Origin: Pseudomonas sp. Bout1
Lineage (GTDB): Bacteria > Pseudomonadota > Gammaproteobacteria > Pseudomonadales > Pseudomonadaceae
Length of the DNA: 64,000 nucleotides
Assembly: GCF_034314165.1 (NCBI RefSeq)
Contig: NZ_JAVIWK010000001.1
Location: 2,619,001-2,683,000, forward strand
Direction of reading: 5' to 3'
Below are positions 6,147-14,603 of the stretch, in pieces. The notes beneath the pieces were generated by a model, which made no database searches, had not been told where the DNA came from, and worked only from the letters and a program-made list of their open reading frames with translations. A program made the position numbers and the translations under genes. How positions within the stretch are numbered: the stretch's first letter is position 1; each line of letters begins with the position of its first letter.

Positions 6147-8297
6147 CTAGTAGCGCATTTCCACCGCCACATAAGCCCCAATCCCATCCCCCGGATACAA
6201 CGACGCCGTATCCTGCCCCTTCGCGTCATACAACGGCTGCACCGCCGTCACGTATTTCTGATTGGTCAGGTTCTTCAAATCCAGTGACACCTTCCAGTCC
6301 TTACTCGGCGTTTCATACCCCACGTTCGCCCCGAAGATCGTGTAGGAGGGCGCGTAGAAGCTGTTGGCATAGTCCACCGCTGTACGCGAGGCCGACTGCA
6401 CATTCACTCCGGTATAGAAGCCTGCCGGATGCTGATACTGCACTTCGCCCTGGTAGATATGTTTCGGAATCCCCGGCAATTGGTTGTCGCCGAAGGTTGG
6501 GTCGTGCCGGTAGTAGAAGTCGTTATAGGTATACACCTGGCGCAAGGTGATCTTTTCACCCGAGGTGTTTTCCCATAGGCGCGTATTCAACCCGGCCTCG
6601 ATCCCTTGGTGGATCGTCGGTGTGGCGTTGAACGCGCCGGTCACCGCCGCAGCGCTGGACGTCGCCGGAATGATCTGCACGTTGAGTAATTCGTTTTGCA
6701 CCCACGAACGGTACAGCGCCAGGCTGCCGTCGAAGATGCCTGATGAGCCCTTGATCCCGACTTCCACGGTGTTGGCTTTCTGTTCCACCAGTGGCCGTAC
6801 ATACGGCGAAGTCGGCCCGGAGCCGGAGTATTCCCACGACGCCGGTGGGTCGACGGAGCGGCTGACGTTGGCGAACACTTGCAGTTGTGGGTTGAACTCG
6901 TAGCGCACACCGACTCGTGGAGCAAGGCTCCAGTTGTCGTAGGTCACGTCGCTCGGGTAAGTGGTCGTATTGGCGACCAGCGACTCCTTGACGTCGGCAT
7001 GGCGGCGCACGTTGATCGCCGAGACGCCGCTGGTCAGCCATAGGCCGTCGACCAGTTCGAGGTCGTTGCCCAGGGAGAACACGTGGTCGAACGAGGAGCT
7101 GTAGTCGACGAACTTGCGCGTCTGTTTGTTGGCGAAGGTGGAGTCGACCTGGCCCTTGAGGTGTTCGGTGGAGGTGAAGGCCAGGCTGGAGCGGCTTTCG
7201 TGGCCGAACAGCGTGTCGCGGCGGTCGTAGTTGATCACGGCGCTCAGGTCATGCCAGTCCCAGTAGCTGGGGTTGCTTGGGCTGTTCGGGCTGTTGTTGT
7301 GAGCGTACTGATAGTAGACGAAACCCACCGATAGGGTGGCGTCGTCGTCGAAGGTGTAGGTGGTTTTGCTGCCGGCCCATACGCTGCCGGGTCGGCGGCT
7401 GCCGGCGCCGCTGCTTTCGGCGGTGGCGCTGGCGCGGTCGGAGTGATGCTTGACCGCGTCCAGGGTGGTGGCGCTTGGGTCGTTGTGGAACTCGTCGCGG
7501 TAACGCAGCATCACCCGGGTTTCGAGTTGCGGGCTGAAGCGGTAGCCAAAGTTGGCCACCACGCCCTGGCTTTTCGACAGGCTGTAGTCGCGGTAGCCAT
7601 CACTGCGGTAGTTGTCGGCATTGAGATAGTAATCAAAAGCACCCTCGACGCCGCCGACACTCAGGCTTTGTTTGTTGTAGCCGTAGCTCCCTGTTTCCGC
7701 GCGCACCCGCAGGCCGGGCGCGGTGTAGCCGGTCTGGTTGACGAAGTTGATGGCGCCGCCAAGGCTCAACGCGCCGTACTGGAAGGCGTTGGCGCCGCGC
7801 AGGATTTCGGTGTAGTTCACCCCCGAGCCGTTGAGGAATTCGTAGGGTGTGCCGCCTGGGCCGGTGATCGGCAGGCCGTCGAACAGGAACTTGATGCCCT
7901 CGCGGAAATACCCCGGCGAGGTGTTGGCGCCCGATCCACGGATGGAAATCTTGGCCGCGTCATTACCGCCGGTAGACTGCACAAACACGCCCGGCTGATA
8001 GGCGAGAGTGTCCTGCAAGGTAGCGGTCCGCCCCTTGGCCACCTGTTCACTGTCCACCACGCTGGTGCCCCCTGGCACTTCGGACAACTGACTCTTCGCC
8101 GCCTCAACGGGCGTGATTTTTTGTGCCTCTACCGTGACTGTTTTCAGCCGCGTCCCGGTGGATGGCGCGACTTCGTCATCGGCTTGTACGCCGGCGGAAA
8201 ATACCACGGCTGAACCCAGTCCCAGCATCGCCAGCCAAGTTGCTTGCCGCACGGCAAGTGTCAACTTTTGCAACTCTCCCCGAAAGATTTGATCCAT
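6147..8297 (-). CDS. TonB-dependent outer-membrane receptor 1
   Basis: This 716-residue receptor is expected to import a substrate across the outer membrane using TonB energy. It has a signal peptide ending near SAGVQA-DD, a TonB-box-like LKTVTVEA, a plug domain (TLQDTLAYQPGVFVQSTGGNDAAKISIRGSG and ALSLGGAINFV), then a beta-barrel ending in aromatic EMRY. An upstream in-frame start at 8399 would precede an odd leader. The ATG at 8297 has AAGGAACA as ribosome site. A sigma-54 promoter at 8370-8385 drives it away from the divergent ABC transporter operon. It is a clear paralogue of the receptor at 30.8 kb. The substrate is unknown, and a siderophore is not required. Confidence 0.93.
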   Translation of the reverse strand: MDQIFRGELQKLTLAVRQATWLAMLGLGSAVVFSAGVQADDEVAPSTGTRLKTVTVEAQKITPVEAAKSQLSEVPGGTSVVDSEQVAKGRTATLQDTLAYQPGVFVQSTGGNDAAKISIRGSGANTSPGYFREGIKFLFDGLPITGPGGTPYEFLNGSGVNYTEILRGANAFQYGALSLGGAINFVNQTGYTAPGLRVRAETGSYGYNKQSLSVGGVEGAFDYYLNADNYRSDGYRDYSLSKSQGVVANFGYRFSPQLETRVMLRYRDEFHNDPSATTLDAVKHHSDRASATAESSGAGSRRPGSVWAGSKTTYTFDDDATLSVGFVYYQYAHNNSPNSPSNPSYWDWHDLSAVINYDRRDTLFGHESRSSLAFTSTEHLKGQVDSTFANKQTRKFVDYSSSFDHVFSLGNDLELVDGLWLTSGVSAINVRRHADVKESLVANTTTYPSDVTYDNWSLAPRVGVRYEFNPQLQVFANVSRSVDPPASWEYSGSGPTSPYVRPLVEQKANTVEVGIKGSSGIFDGSLALYRSWVQNELLNVQIIPATSSAAAVTGAFNATPTIHQGIEAGLNTRLWENTSGEKITLRQVYTYNDFYYRHDPTFGDNQLPGIPKHIYQGEVQYQHPAGFYTGVNVQSASRTAVDYANSFYAPSYTIFGANVGYETPSKDWKVSLDLKNLTNQKYVTAVQPLYDAKGQDTASLYPGDGIGAYVAVEMRY

Positions 8298-8369
8298 TAA
8301 GCGTGTTCCTTGTGAATAGATAAATGAGCCCCAGCTTTCTATTCGAATAGTCATGCCTGTTTCGCTCTT

Positions 8370-8385
8370 AGCAGTTTCTGTGCCA
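8370..8385 (-). promoter_or_regulatory. Sigma-54 promoter of receptor 1
   Basis: On the minus strand TGGCACAGAAACTGCT has the GG-N10-GC core and a perfect TGGCAC -24 element. It ends 72 bases before the receptor ATG. Confidence 0.8.
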
Positions 8386-8457
8386 ACGCTATTTATCAAG
8401 AGTTACGGTGGCTTAGTGAGGTCGAAGTGTTCTGCGCGGTACTTTGTTTTGAACCAC

Positions 8458-8473
8458 TGTTTGATTCTAAACA
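8458..8473. promoter_or_regulatory. Candidate activator site (UAS) TGTT-N8-AACA, site A
   Basis: TGTTTGATTCTAAACA is an inverted repeat, extended by C/G to 18 bp, located exactly 72 bases upstream of the -24 element of the receptor 1 promoter. The same arms and the same 72-base gap recur at 18536 and 30617. The 8298-8729 gap otherwise holds the two divergent sigma-54 promoters and two degenerate copies, TGTCGCGAACCAGACA (8504-8519) and TGTAAGGCTGCCAACA (8534-8549). Confidence 0.65.
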
Positions 8474-8656
8474 GCCAACTTAGTGGCTCGGTTTTGCTAC
8501 AACTGTCGCGAACCAGACAGTTGATAAGCAGTGTGTAAGGCTGCCAACAATTCAAGGCTGTCTATCGGGTATAACGATATAAGTGTTTGGTTGTATGGCC
8601 TTTGTTTGTAAGGGTTTTTGGCTTGTTTTGTCGTCGGGATCGCATTTTTTGAAGAC

Positions 8657-8672
8657 TGGCATGCTCGCTGCA
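8657..8672 (+). promoter_or_regulatory. Sigma-54 promoter of the first ABC/desulfurisation operon
   Basis: TGGCATGCTCGCTGCA has the GG-N10-GC core and ends 57 bases before the TTG start of the binding-protein gene. Confidence 0.7.
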
Positions 8673-8729
8673 TTACACCCTGTAGTTGCAAACTTTCGGT
8701 GTTTATAGAGTTTCTCTAAGGAAGCGTAA

Positions 8730-10433
8730 TTGACAACCATCCTGAAACTTTCGGCGGTTATTTCACTGTGCCTGGCGATCACTGCCTGTTCGCCGGCTGC
8801 GGCACCCAAACATGAAACTTCGGCGGCCGACGGCATCGTCACCAATGGTGTGGTGACTTATTCTGAGGCGGACTTTCATGAGTTGTCATCGGGGCGTCGC
8901 GGGGGAACTTTGCGTGTTTCAGCCGCTTCCGACGCCGGCAGTTTCGATGTTCACGCACTGTCCAACGGCAACATCCAGTGGATGGGCCGAATTCTCTTCG
9001 ATTGCCTGGTGTACCAGGACGAGCAGGGCAATATCAGCCCCTGGCTTGCCCGCTCCTGGGACATCTCCGAAGACGGCAAGACCTACACCTTTCACCTGCG
9101 CGACGACGTGACCTTCAGCGACGGCGAAAAATTCAACGCCCAGGCGCTGCAAACCAACCTGGAACACATGCGCGATCCGGCGACCAAGTCCCCGCTGGCA
9201 GCGGCGTATATCGCGCCGTATCTGGACGGCAAGGTCATCGGCGACTTCACCTTCGAAGCCCATTTGCGCGAACCCTACACGCCATTTCTCGACGTGCTGG
9301 CGCAGTCCTGGTTGAGCATGATTTCGCCCAAGCAGATCCGTGAAGCGCCCAAGACCATCGCCGAACACCCCATCGGCAGCGGTCCCTTCATCTTGCAGAG
9401 CTATACCCGTGACCAGGGCGCGGTGTTCATCAAGCGCCCCGGCTACCACTGGGCACCGCCGGTGACGCGCCATAAGGGGGAGGCGTACCTGGACCGTATC
9501 GAGTTGAGCTATGTCCCCGAAGCCATGATTCGCTTCACGGCACTTGAGTCCGGCCAGTCGGATTTCGCCATCGACGCGCCGGCCCAGAATGCTGCCGCGA
9601 TTCGCGCCAGCCCCGACCTGGTGATGCGCAGCCGGATTCGCAAAGGCAACCCGAGCCGCAGCATGGTGTTCAACGTCGAGCAGCCACCCTTTGATGATGT
9701 GCGGGTACGCCGTGCGGTGGCCAAGGCTATAGACAGCGAAGGGTTGGCATGGATTTCCGGCTTCGGCGAATACATCGCCAAAGCCGACTTCCTGGCGGCG
9801 AACACGCGGTTTTATCAACCCAACAAAGAGGCGTTGGCCTACGACGTCAAGGCGGCCAATGCCTTGCTTGACGATGCCGGCTGGACCGGGCGCGATGCCG
9901 GGGGCTATCGCACTAAAGGCGGGGAGCGCCTGAAGGCGACCCTGTTGACCTTTAGTAACCCGGCCTTTCCCCCCAGTGTCTCGGTGGCTATCCAGGCCGA
10001 CCTGAAAAAAATCGGCTTCGAAATGCCCATCGAGCTACTGCCGCTGACGCGCGTAATCGAAAGGCGCTACGCCGGGCAATTCCAGGCACTGGCGGACGGT
10101 TACTGGCACACCAACACACCCGATGGCCTGTTCGTGCTCTATCACAGCGACTCCATCAGTACCGACAAAAGAATCGGCCAGAACGTCGGGCATTTTCGCG
10201 ACGCCGAGCTGGATCGAGTACTCAGCGCTGCGCGTCGGTCCCGCGATCCGGTCGAGTTGCAGGCGCTCTACGGTGAAGCGCAAAAGCGCCTGGCCGAGAC
10301 CGTGCCCTCGGTGCCCTCCCTGGAGGCCCAAGTACTCAGCGCCTATGGTCGCCAAGTGCAGGGCGTGATTTTTGATACCTCCCACAACGTGCCATTTTTC
10401 ACCAGCGTCTGGCTGGACCGGGGGCAACCATGA
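8730..10433 (+). CDS. ABC transporter solute-binding lipoprotein 1 (family 5, peptide/opine/nickel type)
   Basis: This 567-residue protein captures the substrate in the periplasm for the permeases encoded next. It begins at a TTG, chosen because of the AAGGA ribosome site 7 bases upstream and an immediate lipoprotein signal (LCLAITAC-SP). The family 5 fold shows in GGTLRVSAASDAGSFDVHA near the N-terminus, LARSWDISEDGKTYTFHLRDDVTFSDG around residue 110, and PPFDDVRVRRAVAKAID in the second lobe. It is the first gene of a tightly packed operon to 18244 and a paralogue of the gene at 18675. The ligand cannot be told from sequence. Confidence 0.93.
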   Translation: MTTILKLSAVISLCLAITACSPAAAPKHETSAADGIVTNGVVTYSEADFHELSSGRRGGTLRVSAASDAGSFDVHALSNGNIQWMGRILFDCLVYQDEQGNISPWLARSWDISEDGKTYTFHLRDDVTFSDGEKFNAQALQTNLEHMRDPATKSPLAAAYIAPYLDGKVIGDFTFEAHLREPYTPFLDVLAQSWLSMISPKQIREAPKTIAEHPIGSGPFILQSYTRDQGAVFIKRPGYHWAPPVTRHKGEAYLDRIELSYVPEAMIRFTALESGQSDFAIDAPAQNAAAIRASPDLVMRSRIRKGNPSRSMVFNVEQPPFDDVRVRRAVAKAIDSEGLAWISGFGEYIAKADFLAANTRFYQPNKEALAYDVKAANALLDDAGWTGRDAGGYRTKGGERLKATLLTFSNPAFPPSVSVAIQADLKKIGFEMPIELLPLTRVIERRYAGQFQALADGYWHTNTPDGLFVLYHSDSISTDKRIGQNVGHFRDAELDRVLSAARRSRDPVELQALYGEAQKRLAETVPSVPSLEAQVLSAYGRQVQGVIFDTSHNVPFFTSVWLDRGQP

Positions 10434-11362
10434 GCCTGTTCAAATCCATTGGCTGGCGCCTGCTGGCAGGTGTTGGTGTGCTGTGGGGCGCGGCGACGCT
10501 GACCTTTCTGGCTGTCAACTTCAGCGGCGGTGACACTGCCCTGGCAGTCCTTGGTGGCCCCGGAGCGCTGCCTACGCCGGAGTTGTTGGCCAGGGTGCGC
10601 GCTGAATATGGCCTGGACCAACCGCTGATTGTGCAATACGGCCATTATCTGATGCGCCTGGCCCATGGCGACCTGGGCGAGTCCTACCGTCTGCGCATCC
10701 CGGTGCAACAGGCGATTGCCGAGCAGATCGGCTCAACCATTCAGCTGTCTCTGAGCGCTGCGTTGCTCGCAGTGGTGCTGGCACTGGTCTGCGCGATCCT
10801 CACCGCCAACCGTTCGCGCTGGGTTCGCTCAGCCGTCTCAGGCACCGAGCTGGTGCTGTCTTCCGCGCCTTCGTTCGTGATCGGCATGCTGCTGTTGCTG
10901 GTGTTCTCGTTTCACTGGCACTGGCTACCGCCGTCCGGTTCCGTGGGCTGGCGCTCGTTGATTCTGCCTACCGTGTCGCTGGCATTGCCGGTAGCGGCGG
11001 TGCTGACCCAGCTGTTGCGTCAGTCCCTGGAAGACACCCTGGAGCAACCCTTTATCGCCATGGCCCGAGCACGCGGCTTGTCTGAAACCGCCGTGCGCCT
11101 GCGCCATGCCTTGCGCCACGCGCTGGTGCCGTTGGTAACCCTGGCCGGCTTTGTGTTCGCCAGCCTGCTGGGCGGCGCGGTGGTGGTGGAATTGCTGTTT
11201 GCACGCCAGGGCATCGGGCGCTTGATGCTCGACGCCACCAGCAACAAGGACGTGCCGATGGTGCTGGGTGTGACCCTGCTCGCGGCCACGGTGTACGTGC
11301 TGGTGAACCTGGCCGTCGATTTGATCAACCGCTGGATTGACCCCCGGGCCAATCCAGCGTGA
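10430..11362 (+). CDS. ABC transporter permease 1 (DppB/GsiC type)
   Basis: This 310-residue inner-membrane permease has about six hydrophobic segments, starting with LLAGVGVLWGAATLTFLAVNF. The family loop LARVRAEYGLDQPLIVQYGHYL follows, and the ATPase-coupling region PFIAMARARGLSETAVRLRHALRHAL lies near residue 205. The start overlaps the binding-protein stop (ATGA). It pairs with the DppC-type permease at 13740, from which it is separated by two enzyme genes. That is unusual, because the two permeases of such transporters are normally adjacent, as they are in the second copy at 20.3-22.2 kb. Confidence 0.93.
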   Translation: MSLFKSIGWRLLAGVGVLWGAATLTFLAVNFSGGDTALAVLGGPGALPTPELLARVRAEYGLDQPLIVQYGHYLMRLAHGDLGESYRLRIPVQQAIAEQIGSTIQLSLSAALLAVVLALVCAILTANRSRWVRSAVSGTELVLSSAPSFVIGMLLLLVFSFHWHWLPPSGSVGWRSLILPTVSLALPVAAVLTQLLRQSLEDTLEQPFIAMARARGLSETAVRLRHALRHALVPLVTLAGFVFASLLGGAVVVELLFARQGIGRLMLDATSNKDVPMVLGVTLLAATVYVLVNLAVDLINRWIDPRANPA

Positions 11363-11385
11363 GTGCCTTTGAAGAAGGAAAAACC

Positions 11386-12639
11386 ATGAGTGCTTCGATC
11401 TCCACTGAAGTGAGTTATGCCGACTTGCACCAGCGTTTCGCTGACGTATTTGCCCGGATAGCCGACACCGCCGTCGCCCGTGAACAGCAGCGCGAGCTGG
11501 CGCATGACGCGGTGGCATGGCTGCGCGAGGCCGGCTTTGGAGCCCTGCGCGTGCCGCAGGCCTTGGGTGGCCTGGGTGCGAGCCTGCCGCAGTTGTTCCG
11601 CCTGTTGATCGAGCTGGGCGAGGCCGACTCAAACCTGCCACAGATCGTGCGCGCGCATTTCGGTTTCGTCGAAGGCCGGCTTTCCAGCCGCGACAGCGCT
11701 TCCCAGGACTACTGGTTCGCCAAAGTCGTCGCCGGCGAACTGTGGGGTGCCGCGATGGCCGAGCGCACCGACACCACCCGTAACTCGGTAACTCTCAGCG
11801 CAGTCGACTCCGGCTGGCAACTGGATGGCGAGAAGTACTACTGCACCGGCACGCTGTACGCCAACTGGATCGCCGCCGTCGCGCTGGATGGCGAGGATTT
11901 TGTCAGCCTCGCGGTACGTACCGATGCACCGGGTGTCACCGTCGAGGACGACTGGGACGGCTTCGGCCAACGCCTCACCGGCAGCGGCACCACGCGCTTC
12001 AAGGCGGTCGACGTACCGGCGCAGCACATCGTGCGGCGCTTCAAGAAAGACGAGCTGCGCGCCGAGTCCTACCTGAGTGCGTTCTACCAGCTGTTCCACC
12101 TGGCGACCCTCGCCGGTATCGCCAACGCGGTGCTGCGCGACGCCACCGAATTCGTCAAGGGTCGCACCCGTGCGTTTGGCGTACCGGGGCAATCCAGTCC
12201 CAAGGACGATCCGCTGGTACAGCGGGTGATCGGCCGGCTGTCGAGCCTGGCCTATGCCGCCCGCACTCAGGTGCTGGCCGTCGCCGAGGTGCTGCAGCAA
12301 GCGCACGAAGCGGAGCAGGGCGGCTACGCCAACGAACAGCATTACACCGAGGCCGAGATTCGCGCCTTCCAGGCGCAACAGATCGTGCTGGAACAGGTGC
12401 TGGAAGCCACCACGTTGCTGTTCGAAGTCGGCGGCGCCTCTGCCACCAGCGAGTCGCGGCGCTTCGACCGGCATTGGCGCAACGCGCGAACCCTGGCCTC
12501 CCACAACCCGGCGATTTTTCGCGAGCGGGCCCTGGGCAATTACTACCTCAACGACGTCACCCCGAATGCCGCCTGGCGCAGCCTGCAAGCCGCCGACGCC
12601 GAGCAGCAGGCCGCCCGCGACGAAGCGAGCGCGGTATGA
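11386..12639 (+). CDS. SfnB/DszC-like flavin-dependent oxidoreductase 1 (acyl-CoA dehydrogenase fold)
   Basis: This 417-residue protein has the acyl-CoA dehydrogenase fold. It matches the SfnB/DszC branch of flavin-dependent monooxygenases rather than fatty-acid enzymes: YYCTGTLYANWIAAVALDGE and GQRLTGSGTTRF in the middle domain, and EVGGASATSESRRFDRHWRNARTLASHNP at the C-terminus, very like DszC. Known relatives use reduced flavin and oxygen to oxidise sulfur compounds or are made under sulfur starvation. The ATG at 11386 has AAGGAA upstream. A GTG at 11359 is less likely. The substrate is unknown. A paralogue lies at 23906. Confidence 0.85.
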   Translation: MSASISTEVSYADLHQRFADVFARIADTAVAREQQRELAHDAVAWLREAGFGALRVPQALGGLGASLPQLFRLLIELGEADSNLPQIVRAHFGFVEGRLSSRDSASQDYWFAKVVAGELWGAAMAERTDTTRNSVTLSAVDSGWQLDGEKYYCTGTLYANWIAAVALDGEDFVSLAVRTDAPGVTVEDDWDGFGQRLTGSGTTRFKAVDVPAQHIVRRFKKDELRAESYLSAFYQLFHLATLAGIANAVLRDATEFVKGRTRAFGVPGQSSPKDDPLVQRVIGRLSSLAYAARTQVLAVAEVLQQAHEAEQGGYANEQHYTEAEIRAFQAQQIVLEQVLEATTLLFEVGGASATSESRRFDRHWRNARTLASHNPAIFRERALGNYYLNDVTPNAAWRSLQAADAEQQAARDEASAV

Positions 12640-12671
12640 GCCTTCAACCCTTGAACACAAAAGGATCATCC

Positions 12672-13724
12672 ATGCGTTACCGCCAACTGGGCAGCAGCGA
12701 CATTCAGGTCAGCGTGCTGGGCCTGGGCACTATGACCTGGGGCCACCAGAACACTGAACACGACGCCCATCAGCAGATTGACCTGGCGCTGGCTGAGGGC
12801 ATCAATTTTATCGACACCGCCGAGATGTATCCCACACCAACCAAGGCTGAAACCTGGCGCACCACCGAGCGCTATATCGGCAGTTGGCTGGCGGCCAGTG
12901 GTCGACGTGACGAGGTGATCCTGGCGAGCAAAATCGCCGGCCCGGCACGAGACCCCAACAGCCAGCAGCACATCCGCGATGGCCTCAGCCACCACGACCG
13001 GCGCAACATTGTCGAGGCGCTGGACGGCAGCCTCAAACGCCTGAACACCGACTACCTGGACCTCTACCAACTGCACTGGCCCGACCGCACCACCAACATC
13101 TTCGGCCAGCGCGAATACCCGTATCAGGCCGACACCCAGGGCGTCGCCATCGAGGAAACCCTGGCGGTGCTTGCCGATCAGGTCAAGGCCGGCAAGGTAC
13201 GGCACATCGGGGTTTCCAACGAAACCCCGTGGGGCGTGGCGCAATTTCTCAAGCAAAGCGAGCGCCTCGGTCTGCCGCGAATTGCCAGCGTACAAAACCC
13301 CTACAGCTTGCTTAATCGCCTGTACGAGGGCGGCCTCTCGGAGTTCACTCACCGCGAAGGCGTCGGCCTGCTGGCGTACTCGCCGCTGGCCTTCGGCGCG
13401 CTCACCGGCAAGTACCTGGGCGGTGCACGCCCCGAGGGTTCGCGGCTGTCGGCGGTGTACCGCACCTTCAATCGCTATGACAGCGCTTCGGCCCAGGACG
13501 CCATCAGCAGCTACGTGGACATTGCCCGGCAGCATGGCTGGACCCCGGCCCAGCTGGCGCTGGCGTTCATCATCGACAAACCCTTCGTCACCAGCGCGCT
13601 CACCGGGCAAACCAGCCTGGCGCAATTGCGCGACAACCTCGGCGCGTTGGACCTGACCTTGAGCGACGAGATCAAGGCGCAGGTGCAGGCCATCCACCAG
13701 CGCATTCCCAACCCCGCGCCCTAG
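12672..13724 (+). CDS. NADP(H)-dependent aldo/keto reductase, Tas-like
   Basis: This 350-residue TIM-barrel oxidoreductase has MRYRQLGSSDIQVSVLGLGTMTWG at the start, FIDTAEMYPTP with the catalytic Asp/Tyr, LASKIAGPARD with Lys, and YLDLYQLHWPDR with His: the complete catalytic tetrad. The extended active-site loop and 350-residue length fit the Tas/YajO group. The ATG at 12672 follows AAGGA. An earlier in-frame start would overlap the previous gene heavily. It lies between the two permease genes of the importer, so it probably acts on the imported compound or a product. The substrate is not predictable. Confidence 0.88.
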   Translation: MRYRQLGSSDIQVSVLGLGTMTWGHQNTEHDAHQQIDLALAEGINFIDTAEMYPTPTKAETWRTTERYIGSWLAASGRRDEVILASKIAGPARDPNSQQHIRDGLSHHDRRNIVEALDGSLKRLNTDYLDLYQLHWPDRTTNIFGQREYPYQADTQGVAIEETLAVLADQVKAGKVRHIGVSNETPWGVAQFLKQSERLGLPRIASVQNPYSLLNRLYEGGLSEFTHREGVGLLAYSPLAFGALTGKYLGGARPEGSRLSAVYRTFNRYDSASAQDAISSYVDIARQHGWTPAQLALAFIIDKPFVTSALTGQTSLAQLRDNLGALDLTLSDEIKAQVQAIHQRIPNPAP

Positions 13725-13739
13725 AACCAGGAGCCTGGC

Positions 13740-14603
13740 ATGACGCAAACCATTCAAACGTTGAGCGCCCATCGTGCGCCGGGTCTTGCCGGGCTGACCC
13801 AGCTGCGGCCGGGCCTGTTGCTCGCCGGGGTGTTTGTTGCGCTGCTGCTGTTGGCCGCTATTGTTCCGCAATGGCTGGCCCCATATGACCCGCTGGATGC
13901 TTCGGCGCGCATGGCCTTTGAGGCACCCAGCAACGTGCATTGGCTGGGCACCGATGAGAATGGGCGGGACGTACTCAGCCGGTTGCTCTATGGCGTGCGC
14001 TCGTCGCTGTTTATGGGGCTTGCGGCCACCGCGCTGGGACTGGCCTGGGGCACCTTGCTGGGGTTGATCGCCGGCCTTGGACCGCGCTGGCTGGATGGCG
14101 CCTTGATGCGCGGGATCGACGTGCTGCTGTCGTTTCCCGACCTGTTGCTGGCGCTGGTGATCATCACGTTTTTCGGCCAGGGCACGGCCAACCTGATTCT
14201 CGCGATAGGCATCGCTGGCGTACCGCGTTATGCGCGACTGGTGCGGGCACAAACGCTGAATGTGCGCAACGCAGGTTACGTCGAGTCCGCCGTTACCCTC
14301 GGCCAATCGCACCTGGCAGTGGTGCTGCGGCACATCCTGCCAAATGCATTCAAGCCGGTGCTGATCCTCGCCACCATCGGCATCGGCGGTGCGATCACCG
14401 CCGGCGCCGCCTTGAGCTTCCTCGGTTTTGGCGCACCGCCACCTGCGCCGGAGTGGGGGGCGATGATGTCCATCGGGCGCAGCTTCCTGGCTAACGCGCC
14501 GTGGCTGGTCGCCTGGCCTGCTCTGATCATCACGCTAACCGTTGTTTCCATCAGTGCCATCGGCCGCGAACTGTTGCGCCGCAGCGAAGGAAAGCCCCTA
14601 TGA
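13740..14603 (+). CDS. ABC transporter permease 2 (DppC/GsiD type)
   Basis: This 287-residue permease shows the N-terminal features of the DppC family: a first membrane segment GLLLAGVFVALLLLAAIV, then WLGTDENGRDVLSRLLYGVRSSLFMGL. The EAA coupling loop is around residue 180 (NAGYVESAVTLGQSHLAVVLRHILPNA), and GAALSFLGFGAPPPAPEWGAMM is the usual signature. CCAGGAG precedes the ATG. Its end overlaps the ATPase start (ATGA). It should form the membrane channel with the permease at 10430. Confidence 0.93.
   Translation: MTQTIQTLSAHRAPGLAGLTQLRPGLLLAGVFVALLLLAAIVPQWLAPYDPLDASARMAFEAPSNVHWLGTDENGRDVLSRLLYGVRSSLFMGLAATALGLAWGTLLGLIAGLGPRWLDGALMRGIDVLLSFPDLLLALVIITFFGQGTANLILAIGIAGVPRYARLVRAQTLNVRNAGYVESAVTLGQSHLAVVLRHILPNAFKPVLILATIGIGGAITAGAALSFLGFGAPPPAPEWGAMMSIGRSFLANAPWLVAWPALIITLTVVSISAIGRELLRRSEGKPL

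Noticed and set aside
11386..12639. Fatty-acid beta-oxidation role for the acyl-CoA dehydrogenase-fold proteins
   Set aside because: The C-terminal DRHWRNART-HNP segment and the operon context match the DszC/SfnB branch. No other beta-oxidation genes are present.
12666..14333. Long minus-strand ORF (555 codons) across the aldo/keto reductase and permease genes
   Set aside because: It is antisense to two well-supported genes and its translation is Gln/Arg/His-rich low-complexity sequence, a GC-rich shadow.
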